DNA of 64,000 nt from Sipunculus nudus (GCA_026874595.1 CM049306.1:90373142-90437141), one strand, 5' to 3'; positions 38,501 to 53,500 are shown, counted from the first letter of the stretch. Made by a program: numbers and translations. The notes: generated by a model not told the origin, from the sequence alone.

Positions 38501-41500
38501 CGCAACTAGGCCTAAATATTGTATGATATAGGCCATATGCATCCCTTTGCATGGAGAGAAATAAGCTTTAAGTTCAATATTGTAACCTTGTTTTCTCACT
38601 TAAGTGATCTTTAAAACCAAACAAAATTGTGACAAGGAGTATCTGTTATAAATAGTTTTTACAAATAGCAAAATTTTCAGGAACAATTCTAATGAATAAA
38701 TACATGCGTTATAGCACTTTTTGACATTATTGCAGTGGGAGCACTAGTACCGTATATTCTCTATCTAAATCTGCGGCTTAAGTTAGAAAACTAGTGCTGT
38801 AAAACCTTCAAATGGAATTATGCCCAAAGCAGATATTTGTTATAAGTTGAATTATACATGTTTAGTTCTATAACAATTGAAATATCCCTTCTTATTCATG
38901 ACAATTTTCATGCATTTAATTTTGACAACATTTTACATTTATATGTTAGAAAATCTGTAATTTTTAACACTTTGAAGCAGCACATAGTTTGACTCCCTTT
39001 CAATGTTGTAGTGTGATATTGGTATGATCTATGACGAGCCTCAGCACTCACTCATTAACAAATGGTTGCTGCTGAGTGACCCTGATGACCATTTAGCTGG
39101 AGCTCGGGGATACCTGAAAATCTGTGCCACAATACTCGGTCCAGGGGATGACCCACCTGTAAGTACTTTATTAAAAAAAATAACATATATTTATGTTTCA
39201 GGTGTTGTTTTAGTTCCATCACTAAAGAACCAGCCCAGCTTGGCAATTGGTTTAAACCTTTACAACATTTGGTTAATGCTCATGCTGCACTTTGACTCTA
39301 AGTCTTAAAATAAATTAGGACATTTTATAGAACAAGACTGAAACTTAACTGTTTGACAGTGATTAGATTAATTGTGTTAGGAGAATGGGGGATGACAGAA
39401 TGTGTAGTATGCACAGCCACTCTGTCCAAGATGAATCATTGGCATACCAGTTAGTTTAAATCTAGGCTGGCTTGGTCAGGGAACATGCACTGACAGGATA
39501 ATGTCAAACTTGCACACCATGAAGGGGAGCCACATATAGGAGGGTAAGATTAGGTTAGGTTAGGTTAGTTAGATTATACTAATAAACAAAGAGAGGTCGG
39601 TACCTTCACAAAAATACTAGTATTTAAAGTACAAAAGTCACACTATGGATACTATGGACTCAAATCATGAGGCTTGAATGTCACCATTGTAACTGTGGTA
39701 TTCAGTGATGATCCAGCCTTAAAGAGCCAAAACAGTATTATTAATAGATTGATTCAAAGTCATTTTGATTAGATAGAACTCTTGCAACAAGTTTTGTCAC
39801 TTTCTCTTTCAGTCATTCAAGTCATCAGCTCAAGATGAGGATGAAGATATTGAGTCGTGAGTATCACTTCAGTCATAAGAAATTACAGGAAGGTTACAGT
39901 GATGAATACACATAAGTTTTCACTAAAATCAAGAACACGGTTCCTGGGAATCAGAGAAACCAAGGAAAAGGAGTTTTCAGTTAGCAGTGTGGGGAAAATT
40001 GTTGGGATTTGAGAAAAATGCCTTAACTTAGAGAAATGTCAGAAATTTGTATTTTCCCGAAAAAAAAAACAATTATCAGTCAGTTATATCTTGTCTCAGC
40101 AACTGGATGGTTGGCTATGGTTTCTTCCCTCCAGCACACTGAGACCACAGTCAGTTGTATTTTAAGTTCAAACAGTGACTGATGGTGTCATATAACGTCT
40201 GATGCCACATAGTTCACTGCAGTGATGATGATGTGTCAAACTAGAAAAAGGTCACAAAAAATTTTGCGATTTCTTAATTATGAACGTTTCAGGAGGGTTT
40301 CATTTTCGAGTTTGGACCAGAACCTGTAAAATCTAAGTACAGCAGGATCTGTATTGATGTAAAATTTAGAGAAAAAAAATCCTTATTTAAAAAATACTGG
40401 TTCAGTCATTACTTATGAATTATGTCACAGTCGATATGTATCACAGCCTCTGAGTCAGCTAATGCATGGGCTAGTTTCGAAAACTGGCACAGATAAGGTT
40501 GCTGATAAGGTTGTTTTCAAAGGTAATCTTATTTGATGGGGCATCTTATTCCCGAGGGTTTCATATTCGCGATTATTTCACATTCGTGAATATTGTGAAA
40601 TTAAAACCCTCGCGAATAAAAAGGCAACCACAGTATTTCATTCATGCAGTATTGTTATGTTTTACTCCATAATGTTTCTTACCTCAACTCAATTTAATAT
40701 AGTAGGCTGCAGTTTTAAATGTACTTATTATGTATTACTTTCATCTTGTGCTTGAAACTGGAAGGCTTAGAAGGTATTTAGGTTAAAGAACAAGATAATA
40801 GTATCTGTATGTAACATCTCTCTGGCCATAAACAAATTTTATTTCCTGTTTGGTAACTCCCTTTATTTGTTCTTTTAAAACTAGCATGTCCTTGTGTTAC
40901 ACAGGTTCAGGTGACTTTGGTCGGTTTGTTCAGAAGGGTTTTCAAGTTTACCCACATACACTGTCATGGTGTATGATGGATGTATGGCATTACAATAGAC
41001 CTTTCATGAAATTTCTCAAATACTCTCAAATTCCTCAGGTTTTATGGAGAAATTTACAAATTAATCCCCTGTAGAACAAACTTGGCAGTGTTCACAACAA
41101 TTCAAACCACAAACATAATTTCTGAGGGGTTTACATGAGGAGTTGCTTTGCAGCCATTTTATAGTATTACCATCAGTCTTAATATAGATTCATCAAGGGA
41201 AAAATAAGGCTAAATGAGGAAATTTTTTATTGGGAAAACTTATCTAATTACCTATTTTAATCCTACATGTACATTTATATCATCTGATTAACATTTTGTG
41301 TGCCTGTTGAACCTCTGTCTTAATTTATTTGTGTATCGGCCATTAAACACAGCTGTTGCTTTTACTGTGTCCTGTTTATCTGGCACAGGTATTGTAATGC
41401 GCCCAGATGTCCCATTTGTATTGACATATGAATGCATCATGTGGGATCATTGGAGTTATTATTCATGCACATGCACTCCTCAGTAACAAAAAATCTGTTA

Positions 41501-44500
41501 AACATGTGTACACATAAAAGCAGGCTGTAGAATGTTTTATCATCTGTTTTTTTGTTGTTGAAATTGATAATATAAGTTGGATTTTTGTTTTCCACTTGCA
41601 TTTTACATGAAACCGACTTCATGATCCAGACAAATTAATCAATAAACTGACTAATTTTTGGGGAAATACAGAATAAAAAAAGTAATGTAAAGAGATGCAC
41701 TGTATTTTAAGAAATATCACAAACTGAAATTGCTGATCACTTAAATAAATTTAGAGTAACATTTACAGTTGAACCTGTGAAGGAAGGACAACTGGAGTGG
41801 TCTCAGTTCACAGGAAGTCTTCTTGGACGGGTCATTTATAATGAAATAAATGCTTACAGTTTAACAGAAGATGTATTGACAGGCATGTGGTCTTATTAGA
41901 GAGGTGATCTTTCAGACAGGTCCCACTGTATATGATATAATCTATGATTACATATGAAAATAAACGATATGGAATGGGTAAATTAGAAGGGCATCTGTGA
42001 TTTAAGTTGTGTCCTGTGTTTCGAAGGAGATTGTTTATAAGAACATCTGTTCTTGTGGAGAATGCTGTAAATATGAACTGAGGCATTACCTTTGGTATAC
42101 TTATGAGATCACTATTGTATAATGTGAGATTTTACTTGGACAGTATATAACTCCCTATCAGTAACACATAAAGCTTAATTAGCCAGAATCAATCTTTGTC
42201 TGCATCGGGCCATTTGTTTACATTCATGGGTGAGTGAACACCACTAACATTCAGTAATTTGGAAAAAAAATTTCTGAATGTCCATTATCTACTTATCAGT
42301 TAGTAGGGGTAAATTTTGGTTTCCTTATTTAAATTTCAGAGAAACATTTTTTTTTGGAAAAATAAAGATTTCAAAATTAGAGGTTAAACTGTTATATATG
42401 GTCACAGCATTTCATAAACTCATATGATTTAACATGGATTGCACAGTGAAGGTCATGGGTATCTGTTCTTTAATAAATATAATATTAAGTTATGGTTGGT
42501 TGATATATTTATGTACTATTGATATTATACATATATCAACCAACCATAATTATCATTGACTGTTGTCTATTTTATTAATTATCACTGTTCTTCAGGAACC
42601 TCCTGAGGCCCGCTGGGGTGATGCTGAGACCAGCCACATTCAAGCTGAGAATCTACAGAGCTGAAGACATCCCAAGGAGTAAGTTTTACTGTCAAACAAA
42701 GTTTACACATATTACATAACATTCAGTATATACACAGGTTTTATTGACAGATGTACTTTTGAGAGCAAAAGTTCCAATAGATGGCTTTTAGTTTTAGAAT
42801 GAACCTTGAATTTTTAAAAAAAAAAAGGATTTGACTAAATGCATATGGTGGGTGTCCATGGTATATTTATTAGCTCAGCTGACTTTCAGTCATGCTGGGC
42901 TATAGCGATGGGTCTTTGTCCGTCGTCCTTCCGTCTGTCCGTCCGGCCGGCCGTCCGTCCGTTAGCAGGGCACAAATCGTAACCGTAGGGGCTAGGGCCA
43001 TGAACCCTATGCAGTCTTAGAGGTTATAAAAAGATCTCCTTGCAAACTTGAAATTAGGTCACCATGACCTATATTCTCGAAGTTATGGGGTGTGTTTGCA
43101 CCCCCCAGAAATAACTCTTTGAGACAAAATATTTATCCCAAACCTTCCATCTTTCACATACAGCTCACCTACCAACAGGGGAAGAACCATAATTTTTTTT
43201 AGGTCAAAAGGTCAAAGGTCAAGGTCACAGGAGCCTCTTCTTTGAAAAGCCTGTGGATGCATTTTAAGCCAACCCTTTCATCCCAATTCTTTGATCTTTC
43301 ACATATAGCTCACCTACTAAGTTGGAGAAGAATCCTATAGATTTTGAGGTCACAAGGTCAAAGGTCAGGGTCACAGGATCCACTTCTTTGAAAAGGTTGT
43401 GGACACATTTCAAGCTAGACTTTTCACTCCAAACCTTTCAGCACTGATATGGCTTCTCTGCCAACAGGGGAAAAGACCTGTTGATTTTGAGGTCAAAGGT
43501 CAAGTTCACAGCACCCACTTCTTGCATGGAGTAATTTTCAGGCAAACTTTTCAATCTGTACCTTCCATCTGTCATATATGGCTTACCTACCAATAAGGGA
43601 AGAAGCCTATTGATGTTGAGGTCAAAAAGTCAAAGGTCAAGGTCACAATATTTAATTGTTCTAAATGCTTGTTAGCATATTTCAAGTGTAACTGTTCAAC
43701 CCAAACCTTCAGTCTTTCACATATGCCACATCTATGCATCACTCAGTTTGACTCAAACTTCATATTTATGGGTCTTTTTGCTTGAATAAATAACTTATTG
43801 ATTTTGGGGTCAGCTGGTCAGCAGGTTAAAGGTTGCAGGTCAAAGTTATTCACCCATTGGTTGCCAAGTAATTACACCAGATTTAAGTAGTTAGTAGTTA
43901 CCCATCATTTAGAAAAAATCCAGTTGATATGTGGGCAAAAGGCCAAGGTCATAGGTCAGTGATGTTCACAATTACTTATTTTATAGGTCAGTGATGTTCA
44001 CAATTACTTATTTTATAGACCATCTCTATTTTTCTTGTATATATAACCATCCCACCCCAGCTGGTAATCTCCCTGTGTGGCTGTAATTGTGAGTGACACT
44101 GGTGACATATGACTCCCTTTTGTTTCAGCCTATTAAGTGATAAGGATCAGTGATAAGTACCTCGTTACTTCATAACAAAAACACTGTTGTCTGAATGTTT
44201 CAGCCAGGCATTAAGACTATGAGAGTATAGTATTAAGGTTTAGCTACTGATTTATAAGATGATGGGAACATTTTGCAGTTTATTTTATGGAATCCTAGCA
44301 ATAAACATAGTTTCCTAGATATCTGAATATTTTAATATATATCACTACATATAAAAGCAAGTATTTGTTCTCATAATATGTGGATGTGTACCTTGATTTA
44401 GGATGGCTTTTTTTGTTTTATTTCAAGACCCTTAGTCATGCTTTCTGCATTTCTTTTCTTTCAGGTTTGGCAGTTTACCTACCCTGCTGACCCCATTGAA

Positions 44501-47500
44501 AAGCAGAGTGATAATAAAAAATTTTGGACTTACACTTTTTACAATTGCATATCTATAAATCTGATATGAGCGCCTGGACATGCCTTTTGAATTATTTTGG
44601 GCATTCATTACTGGATAATTTGCCCTAAGTTTGGTCTCTTATTGGAGAATGTGGGATATCAAATGTCATACTTGTCAGAAATCCATTATGTCTGCCAGTT
44701 AGCCACCTAAGAAATTATTTCTTCAGTGCAGTTTCAGTAATTTTTCTTTAATGTTTGGTCCGATTTAGAGAATGTTTGTTGTCTAATTTCAGACTTGTCA
44801 AAAGTCCAATATGGCCACCAGGCAACCATCTTTTAATTCCTTTTGATCATATTATCTCAAGAACAGTTAAAGTGAATGCAGTTGGATGTATATTTATGTA
44901 ATCTTGTAAAGGATTGGGTCAAATATTTCTGAATAAATATTACCATCATTTATAAAAGTGCAATACAGTTGGGTTGTATTGAATAAAAATTCATACAGAA
45001 GCACCTGTTTCTCAATAATTGCATCCGCCAAAACAGAGTTTTGCGGATACTAGGTTTTCAGCTGCACACCGCTGCTGCCGCGTAGGTGTCCGGAGAACTC
45101 CTCCATAACCGCTGGGCAGAATTTTAGGAAACCCGGGATTATGTTCAGTTCACATGTGAACTGCTGCACGCCAATTTTGTTTTGACCTCTGACCTTTCTT
45201 CTGCACTCTGCGTCAGTTTGTGTGTCTGTTTCCACACATAAACCAACATATCTCGGGAACCGTTTGACCAATCAGGAAATTTTTTTGCACAAATGTAGCC
45301 CTTGGAGAGCTGTTTAACATACAAAAAATGGTGGCGCCACCTGCAACCATGTTTCCACAGTGTCCATCTGTTTGTATGCCTTGGGTTAAAATCACTCATA
45401 TCTCCGCAGTGGTTTGACTAATTCACCTGAAATTCAGCATGCGTATACAAATATAGCCCTGGGATAGCTTTATAACATATACAACAAAAGGTGGCGCCAC
45501 CTGCAACCATGTTTGCACAGTGTCCATTTGTTCATCTGCCTGGGGTTAAAATCACTCATATCTCTGCAGTGGTTTGACTAATTCACCTAAAATTCGGCAT
45601 GCGTATACATCCTAGACAGCTTTTCTGATTTTATGACAGGTGGCGCCACCTACATTAACGTTTACGCTGCAGACATCCAAGCTCATATCTCGGGAACCGT
45701 TTGACCGATTGAGCCAAAATTTTGCATGTGTATAGATCTCACATAGCTCTGTATCATACGCAAAACTGGTGGCGCCACCTGCAGCCATTTTTGCACAGCT
45801 CCCGTCTATTTGTCTGCCATGGGATGAAATCACTCATATCTCTGCAGTGGTTTGACATATCTGCCTAAAATTTTGCAGGTTTATACATCCCCGACAGCTC
45901 TCTTGATTTTATGACAGGTGGCGCCACCTACGTTCTACATTTATGCAGCAGATATCCAAGCTCATATCTTGGGAACCGTTTGACCGATTGGGCCAAAGTT
46001 TTGCATGTGTATAGTTCTCACATAGCTCTTTATCATACGCAAAACTGGTGGCACCACCTGCAGCCATTTTTGCACAGCGTCCATCTGTTTGTCTGCCAAG
46101 GGCAAAAATCACTCATATACATGTAGTGGTTTGACTTATCTGCCTTAAATTTTGCATGTGTATACAACTTGGACAGCTTTCTGGATTTTGTGGTAGGTGG
46201 CGCAACCTACATACACAATGGGGCTGCAGACATCCATGCTAATATGCAAAACTTCACTCTATTTCCCCTTGCCACTCAATCCATGCCTCACTTCACCAGT
46301 TCCACTCTGATTTAGGTGGATACACGTAGTCGCTTGTGGACTACCCGTATTCTAGTTCTGGCATGTATTTCCTTGATTTTTGCTATATATTTTGATCTTA
46401 TATTTGCCCTTTGTGAAGTTCCTTATGAGACTGACAGGTTTCAAGCAAGCTGTTGGAATAGTTCCTGATAGCTTAACAATCATACATTTTCCTCAGACCA
46501 TCAATTCACTGTGTTTTAACCAGACATAGGTGATATATATTTCTGTTGTCATAGAAAATTTTCAACAAATTGGCAAATTGGTTCTTCAAAATTTGACTGG
46601 AAGTTGTGAATCTCAGGCCATGATGTCACAGGTCATGCATGGCAGCTGAGCGTCATGACCCATGGGTCACTTGTATAATTTATGATAATGTTATTTTTTG
46701 CAATACCATGCAAACTTTATATATGTTGGTTCAGACATGAAACTTATGGTTCAAAACATGTACTTTGTCTCCTTAGAGATTTCACGTTTTTTGGTCTAAA
46801 CAGAAATCTTCAACCAGACTTAAAATGATCTGTTAATCAGTATTTATATACATATTGATGATGGAGCTTTAATGAATGGGGATATTTCCTGGCAGAAGCT
46901 GCATATCTGTGGCAGTGGAAGCTTTGTTAAAGCATCCCTCCACAGTCTTGTACATACAGCATTACATTGTTATATTCATTTCTAATGTGGGCGATTTTAT
47001 CATGTTGATGCTGTTTTCAGTGGATTCTGACTTTATGCAAGGAGTTAAGAGCTTCTTTGGAAGTGATGAAAAGAAAGAACTTGTTGACCCCTATGTCATC
47101 TTCAGCTTTGCAGGACAGGAGGTGAGTATATGTTAATCTTATGTCTCTCTAAAACAAATGATCATCTGGTCCTGGTCATCAATGTTCAGAGATGGGTAGT
47201 TCAGATGAATTAACCAAGCTTAGATGTGGCTCTGATAACAATATTATATTTTGTTATGACTTTGATAACATTAAAATTATATTGTGTTCTGACTCTGATA
47301 ACATATTTTGTTATGACTCTGATAACATTTATCATGTTCTACTTGAGGATGCACATTGAATGTTAGCAATATTTTATAAATTGGCAAATTAGTTCCATGA
47401 AGTAACATGCAATGAAGGAATGAAGTGTTGGCCTTGTGATATACTGAAACAAAAAAAAAACAACACCTTTCAAATGCATTTAAGAAATGGAAGAAAATTT

Positions 47501-50500
47501 TAATTATATGTTGAAGTATGTGATTTTTTCCCTTTTATACCATTCTTCCATACATTTACCTTTTTATTTTTAAACTTTCTGATACATTTTAAATGTCATT
47601 GCTGGTATTCCAGGTGTGTAAATATATTTATACATGCAACTTTTTATTGCAGGTAAAATCAAAGATCATGTATTCAAATGACCACCCAGAGTTCAACCAG
47701 GAATTAAATCTTGGCATTAAGGTGAGTGAAGTGAGCCAAAAGTTAAGATTATGGTTAGGATAATTTCTTGAACCAAAATTCTAAAGTTTGCAGTCTTAAG
47801 TTTTCTCAGATTAAGAGAGTTCTGTAGTATTAACAGTTTGTGAACCGTAATATATCTCAATCAGCTGGTTACCAACATCATGTAAGAATGTTCAATAAGT
47901 ATTCTGACCTCAAAATGTCTCATTGGCTGTTCTGTAGCTAGTATGTCTGACATTATCAACAATACAGGCTGCTGTAAGCTGTGATACTTCATTCTGGGGG
48001 GGGGGGGGAGGCAACACTGGTACATATGAATTACTAAATATCCACCTACTATACAGATTGTACTTAATTAACGCATGATAAGATTAAGCTACAGCACAGA
48101 TTGAAAACTATGACAGTAAGGAAAAAAGAGATTTTCATAGATGGTTTATCTGATGTATAATGCATATATGTAGAAAACTTTTGTGCTGTTGTTTAAAAAA
48201 AGTTGTAATTCTGTAATAATAAAATTTGGAATATCTTAATTTTCCCAATACTTTTTGTGGCAGTTCCCATCCATGTGTGAGAGACTCAAACTGCAGATGA
48301 TGGATTGGTGAGTTTGGTGTTTTCATTATACTCCTTGTGTTCTGTATGAAATCTGTAAAATAATGCTTATATGCATAGGTATACACTGGTTCATTCTCTA
48401 CTGTAATATTTGATTTAGTCAAAAGTTTATACTTTACCTGTCTTGTTTTATGATTATAAAAGACTTTGTTCTTGAACATAACATTTTTGTTCTTAAAAAA
48501 TGAAATATATTAAATTTAGTCTGTACAAGGTAAGATATAATTAAATATTTTTATGGGGCTGTACTTTTAAGTTTGCCTAATTAAGTCAGTTTCTCCCCAA
48601 GTTTCAGACTTTTTTTTAGGGATGCAGGATTCAGAAAACCACAGAGATCCAAGGGGAATGAAACTTCAGTAATGCAACTATATTCCAGACTGAGCTGGTT
48701 GCCTCATTTACGGAGTGGTTGCCAAACAGAATCCCGTTTTGTTTGACACTGAATATATCATACTATTTTACCATGTGTATGTTTGATATGAATGTATTGA
48801 TGTTTTGGTGCCAAACAAAAGTCCACCCAGACAAAAGCCTTTTCTCTAAATTAAGGGCAGTCTTCTTGCTTCATAGTATTTGATCATAACAATATAGAAA
48901 AAATAATATAAAGAACAATAAAAATATAATAACTGATTCAGCAAAATGTTGAGGCTATTTTTAATTTTGAACAGTAATCGGGTTAAGTACTTGTATGCTC
49001 TTCTAGGTCCAGATTTTGTGCCAAGTGATTTTGCCAGGGTGGGCTTTCGTGCATTGCCTTTGTTGGTATTTGGTAAAGGAAATGATATTTTGAAATTGGT
49101 TTGGTGTATGGGATAATTATGTTGCTCTGTTATGCTGCCGTATTTGAGTTGGGTCTGGGTTCTTTTATGTTTGTCACAGGGACCGTATCACAGAGGATGA
49201 CTGCATCGCATCCGAATCAATCGGTGTATCAGCCATCTCTCGCTCAGGAGATGAGGGTTCGTCTTTTGTCACGTGGTTGCATGCTTTAAATCCTTCCCTC
49301 ATCCTGCCAGCTAATGAGCTAATGCCTTTATGCTATGAATATACCAGTACAATAGAGCTTGTTTGTGTACAAATATGTGATTGATCCAAACAGCCACATC
49401 CACATCTACATACTTAGTTAAGTGTTCAGATTATTCCAATTTACTTTGGGTTTAATTGGAAAAAGGCCTTAACGCTATGATAAACAAATGAAATAATCTT
49501 TTTATAACATAAATCTATTTCAAAAACAAAATTGGCAAAATAAAAATACAACATCTTGTCGTTATGTTGGATCTGAAGTGGACAATGTCAAATGCTTTCA
49601 TGATATCATCAAACCAAAATGATCTTATTTATTTTATTTTAGTTTAAAGTTAACTTTACCTTTTATTGAATCACACTTGGCAGAGCATTTCATGGTGATG
49701 TACTTTATGGTAATTTATGAACTTGTCAATAACTCCAAACCCCACCACGTATTGTGATTGTGCTCATTTGTGTGTAGGTAATGGTTGTGTGAATGTACTG
49801 CAACTGTCCATGTGTTATTTAGCAAGTCCTGAATTATCAAATGAGTGAATATTAATGTCTTGTGAAGAGGAATGTAGTCAGTGAATGTTATCCTTTGAAT
49901 ATGTCGTGTATAATTATAAGATTATCTTGATTTTTATCTGAGATTCAGTATTCCTCGCAGTAAGGAACCATCAAAATGTGTTGATTTAATATGTATCTTA
50001 TGTTCTATGAACAAAACTAAAAATTTTCTTAAATCAGGTAAACAAAATTTTTTATCGGTAATCAAAAGGTCTCTTCAGAAGCAGATGATGGTGTCATTTT
50101 GTGAAACAATATTTTACCTCCAGTAAATGCTTTATTCCTGTATATTCACTCAAATTTGACAATAGATTATTGCTGAAACTAAGTATGAAATAAATGTGCT
50201 GTAAAAAATCATTGTTATCTTTTACACAAGGTATTTCATATTTGTTGAAACCAGGATGAATGAATGTGGACAATTAATGGTCATGAAAATCAGAATTGAT
50301 TTGATGAGGATACTAACAAGAGCATGCCACAAGTAATGATTATAATAATGTCACTAATAATGTCACTAACAAGCATGATTTTGTTCATTTACAGTTCCCA
50401 GCTGTTTGTTAATGTTCCCATGCATCCAGCCAGTGAGGATAATTCTAAATTATATCCCTTTCACACAAAAGAATGGTTTCAAAATTTTTTGGACTGTGGG

Positions 50501-53500
50501 TAAATCAAGGTGGTTGTAAAATATTTTGTGCATTCATTCAGACAGTATACATTGATTTTCCTCATCATGGATGGGTCCATCAGTTTTCACATGTAACTCG
50601 TTGATACACATTTTGTACATGAAGCATCTAGGGGACAAATTTGAAGTACTGTTGCTTGTGCACTAAGAGACTCTTGCTTTTTTCTAGACCAGAAACAATA
50701 TCAAAACCTACATTTGAAAAAAAATTGTTTATCCAGACTGTAATTGCTGTGTGAATTCTCAAGAGGCTTTGGAATGTCACCTGACTTCTGAGACATTTTT
50801 TATTTCTAATGTGAAAGGGGTATCATTATGAGCCTCAGTTGATGAATCATAGATTATGTAAATTGTATGATTCTATGAATTAACGTTTTTACAGCACAGA
50901 TTGGCCAATGGTGAACTAACTTGATTACTAACCAGACATTGCATGTTGGCAGGGACCGACTAACTGAGGATGATACAATAGGAACCACGTTCATCTCCAT
51001 CTCACATGTATCAGCAGCTGGGGAACCTGGTGATGTTTCTTTGTTAACGCTGGCTATTTTAGCATGCTTTTACTTTTACAGACTCCTATTATTTTTGACT
51101 ATATATAATACTTTATTTATTAGTAACATCAGCTTATAATTTGGTTTATTTTCAATGGGCCCTTGGAACCTCCATCTGACTTTTTATCTTAATTCACTAT
51201 TCCTGTCTGTTAGTTGTTGAGAAATATTAGTCAGTATAAACTGTTACACAAAGCTTGGGCTTGGCTTTTGTATTCTTTTCACCAAATAATATATCTTATT
51301 GATTCTGTTTGACCTTCAGACATTTCTGTCTGTTTGAAGGTCAAATATTAACAGAATTCTAACATATCCAATGTTTGCTTGTTCAGACATGGAATATTTT
51401 AGTTGATGTCCAAGGTATAACTTAAACCTATTCAGTAGCTGAGGTACAATTAGTAAAATTTTTACCAGAGGACTCCTCATATTTGTGGCCCAATGAGATG
51501 AAACCCTTTGAATCTTGAATTTTGTAATAGTCAATTCTTCATTCACATAAGTTACTTTTGATCTTTGATTGGAATTGAATTGGAATTTAAGCCCATGGGC
51601 ATGAATTTATGAACAAATTTTCCAGCACCCATGTTTTCCTTATTAAAACTTATTTGTAATTGTTCATCTCCTGGATTAGTTTAATTTGACCCTTTTTATG
51701 GTTGCCTCAAGGAGCATGGTAAGCAGTTGAAAGTTTGATAATAACACATATTTGCCAATTGAATTTCTTGCTATCAAAATATTGAATTTCAAATCATGTT
51801 TACCGACATACTGAAGTTTCATAAATCTTTTTAAAATTGGAATTGAATCTGAATTTAACCTTGATGTCTGTTAAATAACCTACAATTTAACCTTGATGTC
51901 TGTTAAATAACCTACAGTCTTTTTCTGTCCAGTTTTGATCTTCTTTCCCTGGTTCAGGGAGTTAGCTGTGACTAACATACAAATCCAACTCTTGACATCT
52001 GGTGACCTTTATTTGACCTGTGGTGACCTTCATTGCCTTTTGATAACATCTCCTTTTGACTTTGGTGAATTGCTGATAATTTCTCTTTGCCTTTCCTGAA
52101 TATTCTTTTTTCTAACTTAGGGTTTTCATAAGACCTATGATATTACTGCTATAAACCTGGTGTGAAAGTTCCTTTTCAGTTTGTCAGTTTTATATTCTGT
52201 AGTTTTCTGATCATGTGATTTTCTTCTGTTCAGGGTGATGCAAGTGTGTTTCATTTTGAGTTTGCAAAGGCATGGTGTGGGTTTAGCTATTACATAAATC
52301 ACAAAATATTATAAAATTAGAACAATAATTCACTAGATATTCAAGAGTCTCATTTTTACACATACTTCAAATTATTAACATTCAGTCAGGTTTCAAAGAG
52401 CCAATGATTAAGTAAAAGACATTTTATTAACCAGTAGATTATCTATTACAGCTAAGAGTTAGAACATTAATAGTCACATCAAAGTTTATTTATTTTAGAT
52501 ATGGAAAACAATGTATTGAAAGCAGATACAGTGCTGAATCAGTCTTAAATTTCTGAATGAGAAGTTCTAGTCATCTAAGACTATATCATGTCAACATATA
52601 TGGACATTTGACTCCATAATGTATATATATATTTATTCATATCTAAGATGGTTGTCTGTTCTTTTATTTGCTAACACTCAAGCAGACAAGGGAGAAGGAG
52701 GTAACTTGGAACTCCTTATATATAACTAATATATTTCACGTGTATTTAAATTTCACTTTGGTCAGTATTGGTCATATTGGTGTTCCTTGCACAGTGTTCA
52801 GAAAAATAATCCTCTTTTAATAATTCCACAACTGTTAATGTTTTAAATAATTCTCAAGTTATTTTTCTAACAGTAAGATACACTAAAGAGTTAATTTTAT
52901 ATAAAGAAATTTCTGAATATTCACTTTTGACACTTATTCTCCTCAGAGATATTTTCAAAAATGTTATCCAGCTGTTTAAGAGGTGTTTACTGGACAGCAT
53001 TTTCCATTCAGAAACTTGTTAAATGTTCACATAACACTCACCTTTAACTTTAACATTCTGCGCATATATGCACCAATGTGATGTGATGTTAATGCTGCAG
53101 GTACATTTTGTTTTGTCTTGTCTGTAATGTTTGCTGTGTCTTTGTCTTCCCCCCTTTGTATTGTGTCTTGTCTGGCTCACCTATCTTGTTTATATTGTCT
53201 TGTGTGGCTCAAATATCTTGTCTTGTGTACTTTGTTTTGTTTTGACTCATACCTTATATACTTTGTCCAGTCTTCTTCAGATATTTTATGTTCAGTGTCT
53301 TCTATTTGGTATTTTAATTTGTGTGGCTTATATTTTTGTACTTTCATTCATGAACAACATAATTTTTATGTATTGTATCTCTCAGCCCCCACCCCAGGGC
53401 TCCCAGTACATTTCTAACTACAAATAGTAGTGAGATATGTGGAAAGGTTATGGTAAAGTCTTTTTTACCATAACTGCTGCAATGTGTTTTTATGTTTGTT

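Noticed and set aside
39547-39570. Internal telomeric repeat from a chromosome fusion
   Set aside because: Only about three and a half TTAGG units; too short, and molluscan telomeres are expected to be TTAGGG.
50396-50440. Possible decayed copy of exon E15 (acag then TTCCCAGCTGTTTGT, FPAVC-stop) upstream of E16b
   Set aside because: Similarity to FPSMC extends for only about five codons before a stop and is not sustained; probably chance.
53383-53428. Possible alternative terminal exon reading [13 protein letters not shown] then stop after a ctctcag acceptor
   Set aside because: The tidy reading needs phase 0, but neither E16a nor E16b exits in phase 0, and no poly(A) context was seen. It overlaps the start of the intronic tandem duplication.
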